Shown: positions 59,101 through 64,000 of the stretch, piece after piece
Layout: each line of letters begins with the position of its first letter
How positions within the stretch are numbered: the first letter of the stretch is position 1
Assembly (NCBI GenBank): GCA_019614645.1
Contig: JABWDB010000015.1
Span: 3,962,501 to 4,026,500, forward strand
Source of the DNA: Stratiolaelaps scimitus
Lineage: Eukaryota; Arthropoda; Arachnida; Mesostigmata; Laelapidae
Length of the DNA stretch: 64,000 bases
Direction of reading: 5' to 3'
Notes under the pieces: model-generated
Database searches by the model: none
Seen by the model: the letters and a program-made list of their open reading frames with translations, nothing else
What the model was told of the DNA's origin: nothing
Made by a program: the position numbers and the translations under genes

Positions 59101-60270
59101 ACGTTTTGTCATCCACGTCAACTGTTCTGCATGGATCGGCCCACTTTCTATGGAGATTGGAATGACTCCAGTGGTGTCCGAGCGTTCGAAGATGAATTTC
59201 CTTCTCTCGAAGAAAAAAGAACGGTGCCGTGGATTGCTCATAGCGGCGATTGCTACCAGCTGATCCGCTACCTGCTATGCTCGTTGGTCACATGGGGCTG
59301 CGCGGTCCCGCATGAGTTGGGTTCCACAACTCGTGAGATTTGCGCAATTGCAAACGTCACGTCAAATGTACAAAAGACCTTCGCAAACAAATGCATTGTT
59401 CATTCTCAAGGGTAAATAGGGCCGGATGTGCACACCTTTCGTTATTGTCAAATAAAAGTGATCTTCATTTGACTGATAATAACAACATCGTGACAACGGC
59501 AATACCTAGGACGCACAACCGATTCTTCAGCTGTTTTCAGTTGCAACGATGCAGGACCGGCAGGCTGGCTCACATGCGTGCGAGCCTTCAAGCAATGTTA
59601 CCCGACCGTAGTTCGGACCACTGTTTGCCACTTAGGTTGTATACGGTTCGGGATATTAAGCATCACCGCGCTCAAGGAGCCATCTTGATCTACCCGCGGC
59701 TTCTCGTAGGATTCCCGTAACGGACCGCTGATCACAGACACGTCTAACGAAAATACACATTGTATTGAACATTCGTGTTCGACCAGCCTGATACGCCGTC
59801 CGAAGGCTATATTTGATGTGCCTTTGCAAAGGCAAAACCTATATCGTGGCCGAATATCCTGAATAACTCAAGGGCGTTACGAGTCTCGTATATGACTTTC
59901 TCATTTTATTTCACGCTTCGTGTTCTTTCGAAGCTTTCGCGTTTGTCAATGACTTGGAAGAGACAAAATATACTCGGAGACTCGAAGCCGAAAGCCCTTG
60001 ACGGAGATGCAACACAAAGGAGGAAGGAGTCAAGGCAATAGCATTATACGAGTGCCTCATGAATCGAAAGTCAATCATCAGGGGTCCAAAGCCTGATTCG
60101 AGAAAAAGTGCTCCCTTATAAAGGGAGTAACGCGTAAAGCGGATACAGCGATCTCGACAACTGAGGGGGTGACTCAACCCAAGCAAGGATAAACGCAAGC
60201 TCCCATCTACCAAAGTAAGGATAAATACAGGACGATTGCACATTTCACGCAGGCGTCCAACGGTGACCGG
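52300..60270. other. Mostly unassigned sequence
   Basis: This is mixed-composition sequence with short frames only. There are CT runs at about 54412-54432 and 55703-55727, a CAG/CTG run at 55818-55840, GA runs near 55979-56018, and a CGTC-rich block near 55529-55551. A triple near-repeat of GCCGCGCGAAGG lies at 54005-54040. Hairpin-forming sites are at 56314-56331 and 57312-57355. A single exon candidate at 54725-54865 is listed separately. ORF1 of the LINE starting at 60.4 kb might lie in 59.5-60.2 kb but is not recognisable. Confidence 0.4.
54725..54865 (-). CDS. Candidate start exon with a membrane anchor
   Basis: An ATG at 54865 opens MAGKRDKAVAWYLLFIVNII then LAVLTLVRGEARDRSKGLFP and SNGTGED. 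It has a short basic N-terminus and one hydrophobic stretch of about 19 residues. A polar segment with an NGT glycosylation sequon follows. This is the layout of a signal-anchor or uncleaved signal peptide. A donor GAAGAT/GTGTAC (GT at 54724-54723, phase 0) follows 47 codons. No downstream exon was found, and the opposite strand is also open here. Plausible but unproven. Confidence 0.3.
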
Positions 60271-60278
60271 AGACCGGG

Positions 60279-60352
60279 TTAATCCGGGGGGTGGTCGTCA
60301 TTATCCTTATTCCCCTACGAATAAGGATAATGACGACCACCCCCCGGATTAA
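60279..60352. repeat. Perfect inverted repeat, 34-bp arms, 6-nt loop
   Basis: The left arm 60279-60312 and right arm 60319-60352 are exact reverse complements around the loop CCCTAC. The outer part of the arm is TTAATCCGGGGGGTGG. It ends about 35 bp before the first recognisable endonuclease codons of the LINE. Confidence 0.97.
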
Positions 60353-60387
60353 AATCAAGACCGATTGAAACAAGGAGTCCGCTGCAT

Positions 60388-61060
60388 CTGCATAAACGCT
60401 GGTTCACTAGAAGGAAAATGCGATCGACACACCTCCACCTATACCTAAAGAAGAGAAATATTGACATGGCAATGACCTCCGAGTCGTGGTTATTCAAGGA
60501 CGCGGTCAGCTCAGCGGAACTAAGTAGCTGGAGGAAACTTCGAAGTGCTCCGCAAAGACAAGTCGTCCCGGGGAGGCGGAGTACTTCTGCCAGTAAAAAA
60601 AAAAAGGGTCTCCCCTGTTCCGAAATTGACGTGCTCGAAGCCCCATCGGAAATAGTTCCTTGTGACATGATATATTTTGATAGAACAATCAGAATGGTAT
60701 CTGTCTACCTCTCACAGTCCGGGACATCAGCTGAGCTTATAAATAGATAGTAATATCTCTCTGAAGAACTTTCTAACCTCATCGAAACTGACCACACAGT
60801 TGTCATAGCCGGAGATTTCAGTTAGCCGCAAATTGACTCGGAAACCTTTCACCAGGAGCAACCGACAAAATGACGGAGGAGAGCCTCTTATTGGAATTCT
60901 GCGCGACACATGGACTTGCTCAATTTTTAACAAATGCTACCAGACGTATTAAAAACGCATCAACTATTTCGGACATTGTCTGATGTGACGATGATTCTGA
61001 GGTGACGGTTCTGCCAAATCCTCTACGATCCGATCACCACATTGTAGAATTCATTCTTGC
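60388..61060 (+). pseudogene. Decayed LINE (CR1/jockey type), endonuclease part
   Basis: Reading across frames gives INAGSLEGK, then DMAMTSESWL (the "DI..i.ETWL" block of apurinic endonucleases), RGGGVLLPV, IAGDFS and, near 61015, LRSDHHIVEF with the terminal SDHH block. Frameshifts, a stop after GDFS and an A11 slip at 60597-60607 break the frame. The catalytic E, D and H positions can still be seen. This is the target-nicking domain of a non-LTR retrotransposon and is now inactive. Confidence 0.75.
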
Positions 61061-61454
61061 TAGCAGCCTGGTGGACACTGAACCGCAGGCTCTTGGGCTA
61101 GACTGCGAAAGAAGCGAGTTTGTTACAATGAAATGGCAATTAGACCACATGGACTGGATGTCGTTCTTTGAAAGCTATGAAAGCGCCGATGAGATTTACA
61201 ATAAATTTTCGCAATACCTCCGTGGCCTGATGGCAAGACATACGCCAGAGAGAACTAAACATGTACACTCAACAACAGCTCATATAATACAGCTACACAA
61301 CTCTCCTATCGTCGCCAGCGATGAAACGACGATTGCATTTCTCCAGAAAGAAATACCCACGGTATCTCGACGAGAGAGGCTTATCAAGGAATATGCCACC
61401 CTGCGCAAACCAAGAAGAGGGCAATTCACAAATACGTTCGTAATCGGATCGTGA
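61002..61454 (+). pseudogene. Decayed LINE, segment between endonuclease and RT
   Basis: The 150-codon open piece begins at the end of the endonuclease domain (LPNPLRSDHHIVEF). It continues with WQLDHMDWMSFFESYESADE and IYNKFSQYLRGLMARHTPER, the usual spacer helix before reverse transcriptase in CR1/jockey elements. It is the longest undamaged part of the element. It ends at a stop at 61454, and the reading resumes in another frame. Confidence 0.65.
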
Positions 61455-61689
61455 TTAACGACACACTCACCTCACTTCGACGAAGTGCCCGTAGCTTTAC
61501 CACAGACGACAAAGAAAAGGCTGAAATATTGAAGAAGGAATTTTGAGGAAACGGATGAGGAATGATGAGCTAGCATGACGCCGGCGTAGAAAACCGCCGT
61601 CTCTACCTAAGGAAGGACCTGTAATGTACATGGCTCACGATGTGGATGTCAGCGCGGAAAATATCCACGGTCACCTAGGGAAACCACAG

Positions 61690-62960
61690 TCGATGCTACG
61701 CTCAACACCGGAAAACATACCGTCCTTCGTTATGAAGGAACTGCGGCTATGAGTGTGCACTCCGCTTTCATGGAGGTCAATCGATACATCTGGAATTTCC
61801 AATATTTTTCGAACAGCAATAGTATGTCCAGTACACTAGAAAGGCTCCAATACCGACCCTAAAAACAAGAGACCGGTATCACTGGCAGTAATAGTCTTCA
61901 GAAGCATGTAAGCTTCTGAAGAACATCACAACGAAAGCCATTTACGATAATGCCAACACCCTTATACGCCTCGAGCCTTATAGGCGAATCTCAATTTGCT
62001 TACTGGCCAGGATATGGTACGGTGCTTCTCGCGTTGCTTCAACTCTATTTTCTTTGACTTCAAATCATCGTTTGAAAGAGTCACGCATACGCAGACGATC
62101 GCTATGCTCCCGTAATTTCGGTGTTGGAAATTCTCTGATTAAATGGATTGAGGACCTTCTACGAAACAGAACTATTCGGGTTCGAGTCAATGGCCAATAT
62201 TCGGACAGTGGAGGCGCAACATTAGGATGTCCTCAAGGAACAATGTTAGGACCATTGATGTATATATTGTACATCAACTCTCTTAAATACCACCGTCCCC
62301 TCTCAGATAGGGGAACAGCTGAGGGTCAGCTCAAAAAAAAAATACCACCGCCCACCCACAGTATCAGTAAAGGTCTATGCTGGTGATATCAAAAAATATA
62401 CGCTCCCTTGGATACACCTCAGCAGGGATCTGTTCTCCAACTGGCTCTACAATAATTTCTACGAGTGGGCAGCGCGGCTAGCCCTGATGTTATCTGTGGA
62501 AAAAATGCGCGGTGCTTCATTTTGGACATGGGAACTCGAGACAAAAATATTTAATCGGCATCATAGATCGAAAAACACAAAAAGCTGTCGGAAACATTTA
62601 TAATTACAGATCCTGAACTATATGCGGTAGCTTTTAAAACCTATGTTCAACCTGTAATAACCTATGCGGGGCCAGCCTGGAATCCTTAAGGCCTTAAGAG
62701 AGAGCTGGAACTTCTCACTAGAGTATTGAAAAACGTTATAAGACGAGTAGCTTTTAACCGTAATTGTAACGAAAAAATAATGTAAATATTGTACACATAC
62801 AGGATCGTCCTAGATAAGGTTCTATTTAACAAAATGGAGGCCAAACAGCTGGTTATGGCTGATCGAATGTTCGAAATAACAGCCGCCAGATCAAAGAGAA
62901 GCATACTACCAAAATTCATTGATAGCTACGAAAAAGTGCGCAAATGACCTGTTTCCCCGG
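61690..62960 (+). pseudogene. Decayed LINE, reverse transcriptase and thumb
   Basis: Across frames: TPENIPSFVMKEL near 61705, DPKNKRPVSLAVIV near 61855, FFDFKSSFERVTH near 62053 (motif A), IKWIEDLLRNRTIRVRVNGQ near 62140, GCPQGTMLGPLMYILYINSL at about 62228-62285 (motif B), and VKVYAGDIK near 62370 (motif C as YAGD instead of YADD). A thumb segment PAWNP...LELLTRVLKNVIRRV lies near 62670-62750. Stops and frameshifts are frequent and a 44-bp insert interrupts motif B to C. The element's 3' end is about 62950-63040, without a clear A tail. The RT is inactive. Confidence 0.85.
62296..62339 (+). mobile_element. 44-bp A-tailed micro-insertion with target-site duplication
   Basis: AAATACCACCG occurs at 62285-62295 and again at 62340-62350. 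Between them lie 44 bp that end in an A run and contain GGGGAACAGCTGAGGGTCAG. This core matches the minus strand of the retroelement-like segment at about 28815-28840 (and its copy in unit B). Leaving out the insert and one repeat joins the LINE frame from motif B into motif C. It is therefore a severely 5'-truncated retrotransposed copy. Confidence 0.8.
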
Positions 62961-63039
62961 AGAATATCACGAGTACTACTGCATATAGTCGTGTAGACTG
63001 GATATTTATAATATTTATATTTTTTTAATATTATTTTCG

Positions 63040-64000
63040 TATTTCGCCTTGTCAGGGGAGATGCGCATTTGCGAGTCGCAGACTGCTGATTCAGTTGCAG
63101 TATGTAATATTCGTTTGTAATAGGCGATGTCATAATTATTATTATACGAATGTCGTCAGTGGTACCCTGTCGTCACAGATATTAACATCGGTATAACAAT
63201 TCCGTATAGAATCGGATGTGGTGTTTTCCCTCGCCGTCCCTCGGCGAGATCAGCCGATGGAGGAGTCGTTGGGATAGCGTGATGGCAATACGATCGCGGA
63301 CTGTGGTGCGCGCGCGTCAGACCACAATGCAAACTGACTAACGAATTAGCTTTGTTAATAAATTCGCAAATGCAGCGACTACAGTGGTTCGTTAAGGGCT
63401 TTCACCGGGTCGCCTACGGTTACAGGAATCGTTAGCCTGCCGTTACCCTTGCGCCACTCGACTGGACGTATTGGTTGTCCCTTACTTGTTAATATTACTC
63501 GAATCAGTGCTGAACAGAATCGGACTACATCTCTCTACGGTTCGAGGCAGAGGCTAGAAACGACCTTTTCCATCGAAATTGTCATCGTCGAGAGCAATTT
63601 CGCAGGGTCCTCAGTTCGCCCAAGGTTCCACCCTCTGCTCGCCCGAATATGTAACAAGGCATAAGCGCCTGGGCTTTGCATGGTGCTCGCCTCATGAACC
63701 CCAAAGACAAAATCCCAGTAAGTCGGATCTGGGCGGCTCATCCTCGACAGCCGTCGAGTCTCTTAACAGTCAGACTAATAGTTTCGCGTCACACGTTACT
63801 ATTGTATAACATCATCGTGGGCGAGTCTAGCTGCAGTTCAGTGCGGAAAGGCATACGAAACGACGTACCCCATACTTTACGTCGTCTTCTGCTGCAAAGC
63901 ATTGTATTGCAATATGAATCAATAAAACACAACAGCTCGAGTTGCAACTCAAATCGCAATCGGCAGCTGTGTTCCTGTTCCGGCCTCTCGGACGAAACAA
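63040..64000. other. No supported gene
   Basis: After the LINE the sequence is mixed, with only short frames. No domain, tRNA or repeat structure was recognised. Confidence 0.5.

Noticed and set aside
1..64000. CRISPR arrays, bacterial operons, rRNA genes
   Set aside because: No regularly spaced repeats with unique spacers, no Shine-Dalgarno-led gene clusters and no rRNA sequence were seen; the DNA is eukaryotic.

Overview
This is eukaryotic nuclear DNA, most likely from an arthropod. The evidence is spliceosomal introns with ordinary GT-AG borders, eukaryotic tRNA genes with Pol III T-run terminators, a C2H2 zinc-finger exon, very long poly-Gln and poly-Asn codon runs, non-LTR retrotransposon remains, and many long (AT)n and (GA)n microsatellites. 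A mite or another chelicerate is my guess from overall texture; nothing seen proves it. There are no operons, CRISPR arrays or bacterial features. Most open frames in the window are chance readings of simple repeats.

Layout. Positions 1-8200 are GC- and CpG-rich, full of CTG/CAG, GCC and GA repeats, and look like a promoter/5'-leader region with a few weak exon candidates. Positions 8200-13470 are AT-richer intergenic or intronic DNA with one dispersed repeat copy. At 13513-14060 there is a nearly perfect palindrome of about 550 bp. It abuts the stop codon of a minus-strand C2H2 zinc-finger gene whose last exon is 14061-14608, with a probable preceding exon at 14881-14957. Positions 15000-24100 alternate GC-rich islands (15.2-17.6 kb, 21.9-24.1 kb) with plain sequence; one short minus-strand ORF at 23839-24021 looks like a start exon.

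Positions 26.3-31.2 kb form a tRNA neighbourhood: a tRNA-His(GTG), then a recent tandem duplication (unit about 1558 bp). Each unit carries tRNA-Ala(AGC) sequence and a retroelement-like ORF. One tRNA copy was broken by the duplication junction.

The best-supported protein gene lies on the minus strand from about 45.2 to 35.6 kb. Seven exons join with consistent splice phases (2,1,0,0,1,0) into one frame of 734 codons including the stop. Its product has a Gln-rich centre, a PPPY motif, two coiled-coil stretches and a C-terminal CxxC exon. I could not assign it to a family.

Positions 45.4-51 kb are GC-rich and pyrimidine-skewed on the plus strand, without a convincing gene. Positions 51-60 kb are mostly unassigned. 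Positions 60.4-63.0 kb hold a decayed LINE of the CR1/jockey type with recognisable endonuclease and reverse transcriptase motifs. It is preceded by a perfect 34-bp-arm inverted repeat and interrupted by a 44-bp A-tailed insert with an 11-bp target-site duplication.

No complete new multi-gene system is evident. The most unusual items are the palindrome at the zinc-finger gene, the tRNA-Ala/retroelement tandem duplication, the micro-insertion in the LINE, and the unassigned seven-exon gene.
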